A stretch of 64,000 bases of DNA from Algoriphagus resistens (GTDB lineage Bacteria > Bacteroidota > Bacteroidia > Cytophagales > Cyclobacteriaceae). The DNA lies in NCBI RefSeq assembly GCF_001442615.1, contig NZ_LMXN01000016.1, positions 89,059 to 153,058 on the forward strand. Reading direction: 5' to 3'. The notes beneath the pieces were generated by a model. It was not told the DNA's origin and ran no database searches. It saw nothing but the letters and a program-made list of their open reading frames with translations. Below, one piece after another: positions 31,126-40,794 of the stretch; the stretch's first letter is position 1, and each line of letters starts with the position of its first letter. Made by a program: the position numbers and the translations under genes.

Positions 31126-31752
31126 ATGAATATTGAAGAAGAAGTAGCGCAAGGGAAAAAGCTTCCGGTAATGGAAGCTTTTTATACAATACAAGGAGAA
31201 GGAAGATTTACTGGGCATCCTGCATATTTTATCCGGCTTGGAGGCTGTGATGTGGGCTGTATCTGGTGTGATGTTAAGGAATCGTGGGATTCTGGCAAGT
31301 GGCCGGTTTTATCCATAGATAAGATTGTAGCTGATGCCTTAGCGTTTCCAGGAAGGCTTGTAGTGATCACAGGCGGAGAGCCCTTAATGTATGATTTGGG
31401 GCCTTTGACTGCCTTACTGAAGGATAAAGGATTCACTACAAATATAGAAACTTCAGGAGCTCATCCTTTCTCGGGAAATTTTGATTGGGTGTGTTTTTCC
31501 CCAAAAAAATTCAAAAAGCCCCATCCATCTATTTATGCTGAAGCGGATGAATTGAAAGTGGTGGTATTTCACAAGAGTGATTTTGCTTTTGCAGAAGAGC
31601 ATGCAAATCTAGTCAATTCCAATTGCGAATTACGATTGCAGCCTGAGTGGAGCAAAGCTGGGAAATTCTCTCCAATGATCATTGATTATGTAAAAAATCA
31701 ACCAAAATGGAAAATTTCACTTCAAACTCATAAATTTATGGACATTCCCTAA
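31126..31752 (+). CDS. queE: 7-carboxy-7-deazaguanine synthase
   Basis: A 208-residue radical SAM enzyme of queuosine synthesis, converting 6-carboxytetrahydropterin to 7-carboxy-7-deazaguanine. The cluster ligands are Cys41, Cys45 and Cys48 in GGCDVGCIWCDVKE, the CxxxCxxC form; PVMEAFYTIQGEG precedes it as expected and VVITGGEPLM carries the GGE motif. A TTG eight codons upstream is possible, but ATG 31126 is normal. The PorE-like gene begins four bases after the stop. The partner queD lies 17 kb away. Confidence 0.95.
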   Translation: MNIEEEVAQGKKLPVMEAFYTIQGEGRFTGHPAYFIRLGGCDVGCIWCDVKESWDSGKWPVLSIDKIVADALAFPGRLVVITGGEPLMYDLGPLTALLKDKGFTTNIETSGAHPFSGNFDWVCFSPKKFKKPHPSIYAEADELKVVVFHKSDFAFAEEHANLVNSNCELRLQPEWSKAGKFSPMIIDYVKNQPKWKISLQTHKFMDIP

Positions 31753-31756
31753 GTCC

Positions 31757-33679
31757 ATGCGCCCTGTTTTACTTCTTTATTTGCTGTTTTTCTCCGTCTC
31801 GATGGCTCATTCCCAGAGCTACTCGATCATTGATGGAAAAGCAATAAAAATGTACCAGGAGGGAGAGGAGCTGACTATTTCTAGGCAATATGATGCTGCA
31901 ATTGAAAAATTTCAAGATGCAATTAAACGGGAGGCTTCATTTATAGAAGCTTATGTGAAGCTAGCCCAAATTCAGATTACCCAGGGCAAATTGGAGATTG
32001 CTGAGAAGACCGCAATAGCTGGAAGATCCAAACTGAGGAATCCGAAAGCAACAGCCAAACACAAAGTGGATATTGGTTGGGTTTTTATCAATTTGTATCT
32101 TCAGCAGGGAAAGTTTAAGATGGCCCATGATGAATTTAGGGAGATCGAACCGCTGTTTGAAGAGGATTTCCGCAATACCGCATATTATCGGGATATGAAA
32201 GCTCAGATGGAGTTTCTTCAGAGCCAGTTAGATAAGGTCAGCGTGATAGAGAGAGAAAGACTTGCAGATCCATTAAATAGTTTTCAGCTCCAATATTTCC
32301 CAGTTCTCACCGCCAATGGTGAACAAATTCTTTTTACCAAACGAGATGGGGTAGGCAATCATGATAAAGAGGATATTTTTATGGCCTTTATGGCTCCCGA
32401 TGGAGGTTGGACCAAGCCTCAAAGTATCGCTGATGCAATAAATTCACCTTATAATGAAGGAACTTGTACGATTACCGCAGATGGAAATATTCTAATTTAT
32501 ACTTCCTGTGATGCACCGGATTCTGAAGGGAGCTGTGATTTATATATAGCCTATAAGCTGAATGGCAGATGGCAGCGACCGAAGAATATGGGAAAAAACG
32601 TAAACTCAAGAGCTTGGGATTCTCAGCCTTCACTTTCAGCAGATGGGAGAATATTGTTCTTTTCCTCAAATAGGAAGGGTGGATTTGGCGGGAATGACAT
32701 CTGGTACAGCGTCATGCAGAAAGATGGGGATTGGGCTGCTGCCAAGAATTTGGGGGATATTGTGAACACCTCCAAAGATGAGATCTCTCCATTTATGTTT
32801 TTCAACAATGAAATTTTATTCTTTTCTTCCAACGGACATCCTGGTTTTGGTGGGATGGATATTCAGCTATCTAGAGTTAAAGATGGAGAATTTACGCAAC
32901 CTGAAAATTTGGGCATGCCTATCAATGACCAATTGGACCAAGTTGCCTTGTTTATTACTGCTCAAAAAGACTACGCTTATTTTACAGAGCTAACTACCTC
33001 CAAAACAGAAAATGACCGCTCTATATTGTATAGGTTCAAGTTCCCGGATGAAATATCATTGGGGGAAAACCTGACTGTAACAGAAGGGAAAGTATTTAAT
33101 TCAAAAACAGGCGAACCGATAGATGCTGCATTGTCCCTGGTGTCATTGACCAACGACAGCACCCTGTACCAGTTTAATTCAGATGGTAAAACAGGGGAGT
33201 TTATGATGCTCTATCCGGATAAGGCTATTTCCGGGCTTTATGTGGAAAAAAAAGGGTTTTTGCCAAAAATTTATAATGTGGAGCGCGATAAGATTCAGAA
33301 TGTAAAAGATTTAAAAGTGGAATTAGTACCTGTAGCTTCAGGGGAAGAGTTCGTCTTTGAAAATGTTTTTTTTGAGTTTGATGAGTACAGCTTGAAACCA
33401 GAGTCTGTTTCATCTCTGAAAAGGCTTGTTAAGTTTATGGCAGAAAATCCTAATGTAAATATTTTAATTACGGGACATACAGATAATGTAGGTAGCGCAA
33501 GTTACAATCTGGACCTTAGTTTGCAGAGAGCCAAAAGTGTCCAGGACTTTTTGATGGCAGAGGGATTTCATGAAGGGCGTGTGCTGGTAGAGGGAATGGG
33601 AGATAAACAGCCGATGGTCCCCAATACCACTCCTCAAAACCAAGCGCTTAACCGAAGAATAACTATCAAAATTCTGTAG
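31757..33679 (+). CDS. TPR / beta-propeller / OmpA-domain protein, PorE-like
   Basis: A 640-residue exported protein with signal peptide VLLLYLLFFSVSMAHSQ. Domains in order: TPR helices (about 30-150), PD40 propeller repeats with the pattern SADGRILFFSSNRKGGFGGNDIW and a second FFSSNGHPGFGGMDI (about 185-420), a carboxypeptidase-regulatory-like fold (about 450-530), and an OmpA peptidoglycan-binding domain with ITGHTDNVGSASYNLDLS and LNRRITI (about 535-640). This order is that of T9SS protein PorE, which links the secretion machine to peptidoglycan; paralogues with the same order exist, and PorE is a lipoprotein while this one has no lipobox Cys. It follows queE by four bases. Confidence 0.85.
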   Translation: MRPVLLLYLLFFSVSMAHSQSYSIIDGKAIKMYQEGEELTISRQYDAAIEKFQDAIKREASFIEAYVKLAQIQITQGKLEIAEKTAIAGRSKLRNPKATAKHKVDIGWVFINLYLQQGKFKMAHDEFREIEPLFEEDFRNTAYYRDMKAQMEFLQSQLDKVSVIERERLADPLNSFQLQYFPVLTANGEQILFTKRDGVGNHDKEDIFMAFMAPDGGWTKPQSIADAINSPYNEGTCTITADGNILIYTSCDAPDSEGSCDLYIAYKLNGRWQRPKNMGKNVNSRAWDSQPSLSADGRILFFSSNRKGGFGGNDIWYSVMQKDGDWAAAKNLGDIVNTSKDEISPFMFFNNEILFFSSNGHPGFGGMDIQLSRVKDGEFTQPENLGMPINDQLDQVALFITAQKDYAYFTELTTSKTENDRSILYRFKFPDEISLGENLTVTEGKVFNSKTGEPIDAALSLVSLTNDSTLYQFNSDGKTGEFMMLYPDKAISGLYVEKKGFLPKIYNVERDKIQNVKDLKVELVPVASGEEFVFENVFFEFDEYSLKPESVSSLKRLVKFMAENPNVNILITGHTDNVGSASYNLDLSLQRAKSVQDFLMAEGFHEGRVLVEGMGDKQPMVPNTTPQNQALNRRITIKIL

Positions 33680-34155
33680 TTAATAGGGCATAGTATTTCT
33701 TAATGACTAGCACATACTAAACATGACTATTAAGAAAGTTTAATTTTTATTAATATAGTTTCCCTATTGTTCCGATTTACTGGTTTCAGGATATAATTTT
33801 ACCAAAAGGAATATTGGAATAAAAATGGGGTTTAGTTTTAATTTTGGATACATTAAAATTCTGTATTGAAGGTAAATTAAGAAATTTTAAATCTTCCTAA
33901 GCGCAATATTTAATACAGAACCTCGTTTCATTAAATTTAGCGAAAAATTAACTTTTGTTAACATTGGAATAACAAAACAAAAATATTACAATCGGCATCT
34001 AGCTAAGTATTTACCAATTATAATTTTGTTTTTTAGTAAAAGGCTGAATTTTTATAAAATACCCTTCTAATGTGTCCAGATAAATTTATAATCTGCTGCT
34101 TTGCGATATTGCATCAATAAGAATATCATTGGGCATAATATAAACCAAATTACTT
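33680..34155. other. AT-rich upstream region of the susC operon
   Basis: About 475 bp, very AT-rich, with no gene. It must hold the promoter of the SusC operon, but I see no clear TAnnTTTG box with a good partner. No sigma/anti-sigma pair or other regulator gene is adjacent. Confidence 0.45.
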
Positions 34156-37100
34156 ATGAAGAAAATTTTACTTCTAGGGCTTTCGCTGTTTCTGGTAGGT
34201 GCTGTGGCATTTGCACAGGGGCGTAAAGTAACCGGAATAGTATCTTCTGCCGAAGATGGTGAGCCAATCCCAGGTGCAACTGTTTTAGTCAAAGGTACTA
34301 GCGTAGGTACTGCCACAGACATCGATGGTAAGTACGAATTGAACGTTCCAGCTGATGGGAACGTTTTAGTGTTTAGTTTCATCGGGACTACTACACAAGA
34401 GATCAACATTGGCCAGCAATCTGTCATTGACGTTGTTATGCAACCAGATGTACAGAGCTTAAATGAAGTTGTAATTACAGGTGCGGCGGGTATTGAGTCC
34501 AGAAGAGTAGAGATGGGCTATAATGCTACGAGTATTGAGACCCGGGACGTGGCACAAGGAAGAGCTCTGAATGTTGCTGCTGGTTTGACTGGTAAGGTAG
34601 CAGGTATGCAGATCAATACTACTGGTTCTGGGGTTAATCCAAATGTGAGGGTGACCTTGAGAGGTAGCCGTTCATTGACAGGTAACAATGAAGCCTTGAT
34701 TGTAGTGGATAACGTGATTGTTCCAAACGAGATCCTTGGAAACCTGAATCCTCAGGATATTCAGGAAATGACTGTATTGAATGGCTCTAATGCCGCTGCA
34801 TTATATGGATCTGCTGCATCAAATGGAGCATTAATCATTACTACAAAGAGAGGCAAGTCTGGTCAGACTAGAGTGTCTATCGGTCATACAGTAAATGTGG
34901 AGCAAGTTAGTTTTTACCCAGAAATACAAAAAGAATTTGGGTCAGGCTATGCAAGTGGATATCCGCATCAGTATGTTCCTTATGAAAACCAGCAATATGG
35001 CCCTCGCTTCGATGGATCTATGGTAGAGATAGGTAAGCCTTTGGAAGATGGCTCTATCCAGACCGTTCCATATTCTTATACTGGAGCAAAAGAAAATTTT
35101 TGGGAAACTGGTATTACCAATCAAACTGATGTGGCAATCACTGGTGGAGGCGAAAATTCTTCAAATTTCTTCTCGGCTCAATGGTTGACTAATGACGGAA
35201 CTACCCCTGGAGATCAATATACACGCGGTTCAATTCGATTTAACAGTACGAGGGATTTTGGAAACAAATTGACATTGAACTTTAATTCTAATTACGTTCA
35301 AAATAGATATGACATCACTACAGAGACTGATGGAATGTTTGATAACATTCTCCAGACTCCGGGCCATATTCCATTGACAGATTATAGCGACTGGAGAAAT
35401 GATCCTTTTGCTAATCCAAATGGCTATTACAATGAATATTACGACAATCCTTACTTCGCGATTGATAACAATCGTCGTGAATCAGGAAATGATTACATAA
35501 TCGGAAATATAGAATTAAAGTATAAGCCGGTTCAATGGATGAATGTCGTATATCGAGTAGGCATATCAAATAGAAACTTCTACGGCAAGGATTATTTCGA
35601 TAAGTTTACTTTTACAGACTATACTAAAGAGGTTTCTTCTTCTAAAACAGATGTAGCCGGTGGAGTAACCGATTATAGCGGTTTTAACAATCAAATAAAT
35701 TCCGATCTCCTCATCAATTTCAAGAAAGCAGTTGGAGATGATTTGTTCTTTGATTTAATACTAGGAAATAGCCTTAGACAAAACAGGTACAAGCGCGTAG
35801 AAACAGAAGCGAACGGATTGGTTATTCCTGGTCTGTTTAATATTTCAAATAGAGTAGGGGAAGCGAGCGTAGAAGAAAATAATTATAAATCTTCTCAAGT
35901 AGGTGTGTTTGCCCAATTAAAAACAGCGTATAAAGATTTCTTGTTTTTGGAATTGACAGGAAGAAACGACTGGGTATCAGTTCTTGCAAAAGAGAATCGT
36001 TCATTCTTTTATCCTGCTGCAAACTTATCGTTTGTTGCGTCTGAGGCGATCAACGGAGTAAGAGAATCCAGTACAATAGACCTTTTAAAATTAAGAGGTG
36101 GTATCTCTCAGGTAGGTCAGGTAAACTTAGGAAATAGTAGAGATTATGGTGCGTATTTGTTAGATCCAACCTTTAGTCCCTCTAATGGATTTCCTTATGG
36201 AGGACTTACAGGGTATGCACTTGATGATAGATTGGTATCTGCTAACTTGAAACCTGAGATTACTACAGCATATGAATTTGGAGTTGATTTTGCGTTATGG
36301 CAGAATAAAGTAAATGGTGCTTTTACTTACTATAACTCACGGACTGTTGATCAAACCGTGCCTACAGGAGTAGCGCCTTCAACTGGTTTTACCAGTTATC
36401 TTCAGAATACTGGGGAAGTTGCCAATAGAGGTATAGAAACAATGTTAAATGTGACCTTGCTTGCAAGAAACAACTGGCAGGTGAATGTAGGGGCGAATTA
36501 TACATTCAATGACAACTGGGTAGTTTCTATTTCTGATGATCTTCCTCAGTTGCGACTTAATACCGGTGGATCTGCGCAGGTCTATGCTGTTGAAGGAGAG
36601 GCTTTTCCTATGCTTCAAGGAACGGTCTATAATAAAGATGATCAGGGAAGAATTATAGTAGATGCACAGTCTGGATATCCAAGTGTGGCAGATAATCAAC
36701 AGCTTTTAGGAAACACAATTCCAAAGCATAGACTAGGAGTAAACCTTGAAGTACTATATAAAGGATTCAGATTATATGCCTTAGCGGAATATAGAGGTGG
36801 GTACAACATCTACTACTTTGGTGGAGGCTCATTTGATTTCTCTGGCTCGGGGGCTACCACAGCTTACTTCAACAGAGAACGTTTTGTGATTCCTAACTCT
36901 TCCTATGAAGATCCTGAGAATCCAGGGACATATATTGAAAACACAAACATTACCGTCACTGATGGTGGAGCTGGTTTCTGGACTGACGGCTCATTTAGAA
37001 GAAACGTAGCGGAAAATTACGTAGTGGCAGGTGATTACTGGAAATTGAGGGAAGTTGCGCTTTCTTATGATTTACCAGCAAGTTTTATGAGCAGATTTGG

Positions 37101-37284
37101 CTTCATTCAAAGTGCTACTATTACAGCTCAAGGAAGAAACTTATTGCTCTTTACGCCTAAGTCTAACATCTATACAGATCCTGACTATAATTTCTCTACA
37201 GAGGGGAATGCTGTGGGGATAGTTACCTTGGCTAACACTCCTCCGACCAGATTCTACGGCGGTTCTATTTCAATAACATTTTAA
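34156..37284 (+). CDS. SusC/RagA family TonB-linked outer-membrane receptor
   Basis: A 1042-residue TonB-dependent transporter. After the signal peptide (LLGLSLFLVGAVAFAQ) comes a carboxypeptidase-like domain (about 23-98; VTGIVSSAEDGEPIPGATVL), then the plug domain with LNEVVITGAAGIESRR and the SusC signature SNAAALYGSAASNGALIITT (about 212-231), then the barrel ending in GGSISITF. It imports a nutrient, usually an oligosaccharide or peptide, across the outer membrane with the SusD-like lipoprotein encoded ten bases downstream. No glycan-degrading enzyme is nearby to indicate the substrate. Confidence 0.95.
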   Translation: MKKILLLGLSLFLVGAVAFAQGRKVTGIVSSAEDGEPIPGATVLVKGTSVGTATDIDGKYELNVPADGNVLVFSFIGTTTQEINIGQQSVIDVVMQPDVQSLNEVVITGAAGIESRRVEMGYNATSIETRDVAQGRALNVAAGLTGKVAGMQINTTGSGVNPNVRVTLRGSRSLTGNNEALIVVDNVIVPNEILGNLNPQDIQEMTVLNGSNAAALYGSAASNGALIITTKRGKSGQTRVSIGHTVNVEQVSFYPEIQKEFGSGYASGYPHQYVPYENQQYGPRFDGSMVEIGKPLEDGSIQTVPYSYTGAKENFWETGITNQTDVAITGGGENSSNFFSAQWLTNDGTTPGDQYTRGSIRFNSTRDFGNKLTLNFNSNYVQNRYDITTETDGMFDNILQTPGHIPLTDYSDWRNDPFANPNGYYNEYYDNPYFAIDNNRRESGNDYIIGNIELKYKPVQWMNVVYRVGISNRNFYGKDYFDKFTFTDYTKEVSSSKTDVAGGVTDYSGFNNQINSDLLINFKKAVGDDLFFDLILGNSLRQNRYKRVETEANGLVIPGLFNISNRVGEASVEENNYKSSQVGVFAQLKTAYKDFLFLELTGRNDWVSVLAKENRSFFYPAANLSFVASEAINGVRESSTIDLLKLRGGISQVGQVNLGNSRDYGAYLLDPTFSPSNGFPYGGLTGYALDDRLVSANLKPEITTAYEFGVDFALWQNKVNGAFTYYNSRTVDQTVPTGVAPSTGFTSYLQNTGEVANRGIETMLNVTLLARNNWQVNVGANYTFNDNWVVSISDDLPQLRLNTGGSAQVYAVEGEAFPMLQGTVYNKDDQGRIIVDAQSGYPSVADNQQLLGNTIPKHRLGVNLEVLYKGFRLYALAEYRGGYNIYYFGGGSFDFSGSGATTAYFNRERFVIPNSSYEDPENPGTYIENTNITVTDGGAGFWTDGSFRRNVAENYVVAGDYWKLREVALSYDLPASFMSRFGFIQSATITAQGRNLLLFTPKSNIYTDPDYNFSTEGNAVGIVTLANTPPTRFYGGSISITF

Positions 37285-37294
37285 TTGACTTGAA

Positions 37295-38878
37295 ATGAAA
37301 AATATATTTAAATCTATAGTTTTAGCTTGCGCCGTTTCTTTGTCCTCATGTGAGAGTTTCATTGGGGATAATGAAAACACGAACCAAGCTACCTCTGCAA
37401 CGCCCGAGTTGGTGCTTCCAAACGCGCTAACCAGCACCGCATCCCTGCTCAGGAGTTTTAATACCAATGCTATGTGGGTCAACGGGAACACCGTTAATGC
37501 AGGCGGTTTTGGAGGATTTGGGTCGGTAGTTACTTATAATTATACAACCACATCTTACGCTACGCTTTGGACTGATGCTTACAATGATCTAGTAAATTAT
37601 GAATACATAGAAAGCCAATCCGAAGGAAATTCTACTCAGGCATATAGCAATGCAATTGCCAAGATTATGAAAGCGTATGACTTTCATATGCTAGTAGATG
37701 TATATGGGGATATCCCTTACAGCGAGGCACTTAAGGGGGCTGAAAACGTTACTCCTGTCTATGAAGCTCAGGATGCCGTTTACCAAGATTTGGTGACTAA
37801 ATTAAATGAGGCCATTTCGATAATAGAAACGGCAGAGGGTGCCAATGCAATAGGTTCGGGAGATGTAATGTTCGGCGGCGATATGGATCAGTGGATAAGA
37901 TTCGCAAATACTTTGAAACTCAGATTACTTATCCGCATGGCAGAAGCTGATGAAACGGCCAGCTTTGCTGCATCTGAATTCGCGGCCTTTAATACTGATC
38001 TAGGTTTTATTACGGATGATGCTATGGTGAACCCAGGATATATTGCAACTGATGGTAAGCAAAATCCATATTGGAATACCTATCATTCGAATGCTGCTGG
38101 AACATTGGCAGGACAGGGTAGATCCACCATCCCATCAATCTATACCTTTGGGTTTTATAATGGGAATAAAATCTTGGATAATGGACGGGGTGCAGCAACG
38201 TATAGGGGCTATCCTGCTGATACACCAATTGGCCAGTTAGGAGATTTGGTAGATAATCCTTTTGCCATCACCAGCCAGCCTGCATGGTATGTAGGTTCGG
38301 GTACTGGCTCAAATGCAACCAATTCAATTGGTTTATTAAAAGGTAGAACTGCCAGTGTGCCATTAATGCTAGCTTCTGAGGCTTATTTACTTCAGGCTGA
38401 GGCGTTCATGAAGGGGTATTTAGACGGAGATGATCTAGCTGCTTTTGAAAGCGGTGTAATTGCTTCATTTGAATATCTATATGAAGATATTTCTGGAGCA
38501 ATCGCAGAAGATTTAGATCCAGTTGCTGATTTTGAAATTTACAAGGAAGAAAATCCAAATAATTATTTGGTAAACTACTCATTGGCTACTTCTCCAGAAG
38601 AAAAGCTAGAAGCAATTATTACGCAAAAGTATGTTGCTTATAATTTCATCAATGCACAGGAGACATGGTCTGAATTTAGAAGAACAGGTTATCCTACGAT
38701 TGCACCAGGTTCAAGTAATCCTGAGAGAACGTTTGCCTCGTTGCTTTCTAACTCAACCAGAGCGGATAAACTTCCAGTAAGATACCTGTATGCTAACACT
38801 GAGGTTCAACTTAACGGCACTAACGTTCCTACCGGAATTAATCAATTTACTAGTTTGATTTTCTGGCAAGAGCAATAA
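37295..38878 (+). CDS. SusD/RagB family nutrient-binding lipoprotein
   Basis: A 527-residue surface lipoprotein: signal IFKSIVLACAVSLSSC with the lipobox Cys at about 19. The helical SusD-like fold shows KIMKAYDFHMLVDVYGDIPYSEAL, NTLKLRLLIRMAE, VPLMLASEAYLLQAEAFMKG and IITQKYVAYNFINAQETWSEFRRTGYP in the usual order, of the SusD-like_2 type. It forms the lid of the SusC channel. It is between SusC (10 bp) and the DUF1735 lipoprotein (21 bp) in one operon. Confidence 0.94.
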   Translation: MKNIFKSIVLACAVSLSSCESFIGDNENTNQATSATPELVLPNALTSTASLLRSFNTNAMWVNGNTVNAGGFGGFGSVVTYNYTTTSYATLWTDAYNDLVNYEYIESQSEGNSTQAYSNAIAKIMKAYDFHMLVDVYGDIPYSEALKGAENVTPVYEAQDAVYQDLVTKLNEAISIIETAEGANAIGSGDVMFGGDMDQWIRFANTLKLRLLIRMAEADETASFAASEFAAFNTDLGFITDDAMVNPGYIATDGKQNPYWNTYHSNAAGTLAGQGRSTIPSIYTFGFYNGNKILDNGRGAATYRGYPADTPIGQLGDLVDNPFAITSQPAWYVGSGTGSNATNSIGLLKGRTASVPLMLASEAYLLQAEAFMKGYLDGDDLAAFESGVIASFEYLYEDISGAIAEDLDPVADFEIYKEENPNNYLVNYSLATSPEEKLEAIITQKYVAYNFINAQETWSEFRRTGYPTIAPGSSNPERTFASLLSNSTRADKLPVRYLYANTEVQLNGTNVPTGINQFTSLIFWQEQ

Positions 38879-38899
38879 TCTCCTTAAATATTAATTCAA

Positions 38900-39748
38900 A
38901 TGAAAAATATACTAAGTAAAATAGGGATGTTTAGTGTCGCAGCGCTGACACTGACTTCTTGCCTGGACGAGGATCCGCTTTTCGATCCGGATAAAACAAA
39001 TGGAGTCATCGAGATTGTGGAACAAGCTCCGCTGGTAGGAGTTGGTAGCATTTATCCTTTGAACAGGCTCACATTTGAAGCGGTTCCTGAAGATCAAATC
39101 GAAGTGATTGTTCAATATTCTGGCGCACATGATGCACCTGAAGATATTGATGTCACTGTAGAAGTGTCTCCTTCTGATATTGAAGCATACAACGAAGATC
39201 AAGGATTGTCCGGTGGTGATGAGTACGTTTTACTAGATGCGAGTAAATATGCCTTCCCAGGAGGTGGTAACTCAGTAACCGTTACTATTCCAAAAGGAGA
39301 GAAAAGGGCCAGTATCATGATGACGGTAAAGCCTGACCAGTTTGGTTTTGACGCAAACTATGCACTTCCATTGAAGATTTCTTCCGCATCAAGTGGTGTG
39401 GTGAGCGGTAACTTTGGCCACATGATTTATGCCGTGATTCCTAACAATCAGTGGGCTGGTGATTGGACCAATACCTATACGGGCTCTCTTGGAGCTGGTA
39501 CTAATACTGTTCATATGTCAACTGTTGGCGAATTCACCACAACATCTAACTTGATTGGTATATATTCTAACCAGACCATCATTGAAGTTGACCCAGTGAA
39601 TAATTATGCAAGTGTAATTTCAGTTTCTGGTCTAGGTAACGCTACAAACTATCCTGAGAACTATTGGGATCCTGAAACAAAGACTATATATGTTAAATAT
39701 ACTGTTGGTGTTAGGACTATGACTCAGCTCTTGGTTAAACAAGATTAG
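38900..39748 (+). CDS. DUF1735-domain lipoprotein of the SusC/D operon
   Basis: A 282-residue lipoprotein with signal and lipobox AALTLTSC (Cys about 21). The first half resembles the DUF1735 domain (EVIVQYSGAHDAPEDIDVTVEVSPSDIEAYN, then TVTIPKGEKRASIMMTVKPDQ), a beta-sandwich found in surface glycan-binding proteins next to SusD. The second half is strand-rich and could be a DUF4361-like or lipocalin-like ligand domain. It likely helps capture the substrate of the SusC/D pair. A terminator hairpin follows 60 bp after the stop. Confidence 0.85.
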   Translation: MKNILSKIGMFSVAALTLTSCLDEDPLFDPDKTNGVIEIVEQAPLVGVGSIYPLNRLTFEAVPEDQIEVIVQYSGAHDAPEDIDVTVEVSPSDIEAYNEDQGLSGGDEYVLLDASKYAFPGGGNSVTVTIPKGEKRASIMMTVKPDQFGFDANYALPLKISSASSGVVSGNFGHMIYAVIPNNQWAGDWTNTYTGSLGAGTNTVHMSTVGEFTTTSNLIGIYSNQTIIEVDPVNNYASVISVSGLGNATNYPENYWDPETKTIYVKYTVGVRTMTQLLVKQD

Positions 39749-39809
39749 GTGTACTCATCAGGTTAACCAGTCCTTAATAAGCGTTACAGTTTTAAAGGAT
39801 AAAATTAGA

Positions 39810-39845
39810 TAGCATCGGGTTTTGACTCGGTGCTATTTGTTTTGT
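39810..39845 (+). terminator. Intrinsic terminator of the SusC operon
   Basis: TAGCATCGGG (39810-39819) pairs with CTCGGTGCTA (39826-39835), including two G-U pairs, and is followed by a T-rich tract. Confidence 0.7.
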
Positions 39846-40150
39846 AGGAATCTGACCTTAAAGGTACTCCGCCAGATTCGTTATTACCTTCCCTGCAGGA
39901 TGGAGAGTCCAAATTTGGTTTTCCGCCTATATCTGGCAACCCCAACCCTAGTGGATTTCACTCATACTGAACAACGGACAAAAGTTTTGGGGTATTCGGA
40001 TTGTTGAGGGAGTTGCCAACGATACTATTTAAAAGTGGCATTGGAGTTTGCCTCCTGCGCTGACACAATTTTTATTAGTTTTATAGCTACGAGAATATAC
40101 TGAAATAGTAAGTTTCTTTCTATTTTTGCCCGAAATAAATTTTATAAATC
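39846..40150. other. Spacer without a supportable gene
   Basis: About 300 bp between the SusC-operon terminator and a small beta-barrel gene. One frame reads LNNGQKFWGIRIVEG before a stop and could be a fragment of an old gene, but I cannot place it in a family. Confidence 0.4.
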
Positions 40151-40699
40151 ATGAAAAAATATCTAGTAGTTTTTTTACTGGTGCTTTCGGCGCCGTTTGT
40201 AAGTTTTGGACAGGAGTTTCAGCAAGGTAGCAAAGTGGTATCCTTAGGTATTGGACTTGGGAGTGCTGTAGGTAGTGGATTCAGTTACAATAATCAGATT
40301 CCTGCTATCAGCGCTCAATATGAGCAAGGCGTATGGGAAGTTGGAGGTCCGGGGGTAATCAGCCTCGGTGGCTACATTGGCTACAAAGGGTATCGGAACC
40401 AGTATGGGGCAGGATTTGAATCAAAATGGAACTATACGCTTATCGGTGTTAGAAGTGCTTACCATTACAATGGGTTGGACGTCGATAACCTTGATATTTA
40501 CGGAGGGGTCATGTTAGGTTATTACCTGGTAAATTACAGTGATAACTCTGGTGTAGCTACGGGTAATTTCAACAATAATTTAGGACTTAGTCTGTATGTA
40601 GGGGGTAGGTATTATTTCACTGAAAATGTAGGGGCATTTGCTGAAATTGGATACGGTGTGTCCTATCTTAATCTAGGAGTAGCTTTTAAACTACAATAG
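40151..40699 (+). CDS. Small outer-membrane beta-barrel protein
   Basis: A 182-residue protein with signal peptide YLVVFLLVLSAPFVSFGQ and a barrel-like body of alternating strands (GIGLGSAVGSGFSYNN, VGGPGVISLGGYIGYKGY, YTLIGVRSAYHYNG, LGLSLYVGGRYYFTENVGAFAEIGYG), ending VAFKLQ. It looks like an eight-strand outer-membrane beta-barrel of the OmpX/OmpA-like class common in Bacteroidota. Its function is unknown. A very strong terminator follows. Confidence 0.82.
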   Translation: MKKYLVVFLLVLSAPFVSFGQEFQQGSKVVSLGIGLGSAVGSGFSYNNQIPAISAQYEQGVWEVGGPGVISLGGYIGYKGYRNQYGAGFESKWNYTLIGVRSAYHYNGLDVDNLDIYGGVMLGYYLVNYSDNSGVATGNFNNNLGLSLYVGGRYYFTENVGAFAEIGYGVSYLNLGVAFKLQ

Positions 40700-40756
40700 G
40701 CAGTCATTATAATTGCCATGAACAAGAAAGGGCTGTGCCCTCTTGTTTGAATTGAT

Positions 40757-40794
40757 AAGTCTTCATAAACGTCTGTTTATGAAGACTTTTTTTT
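40757..40794 (+). terminator. Strong intrinsic terminator of the beta-barrel gene
   Basis: AAGTCTTCATAAAC (40757-40770) pairs perfectly over 14 bases with GTTTATGAAGACTT (40775-40788), loop GTCT, then eight T. A smaller hairpin (AAAGGGCTGTGCCCT) lies just upstream. Confidence 0.93.

Noticed and set aside
39822..40007. 61-codon frame on the plus strand
   Set aside because: It begins inside the terminator of the SusC operon and has no recognisable features.
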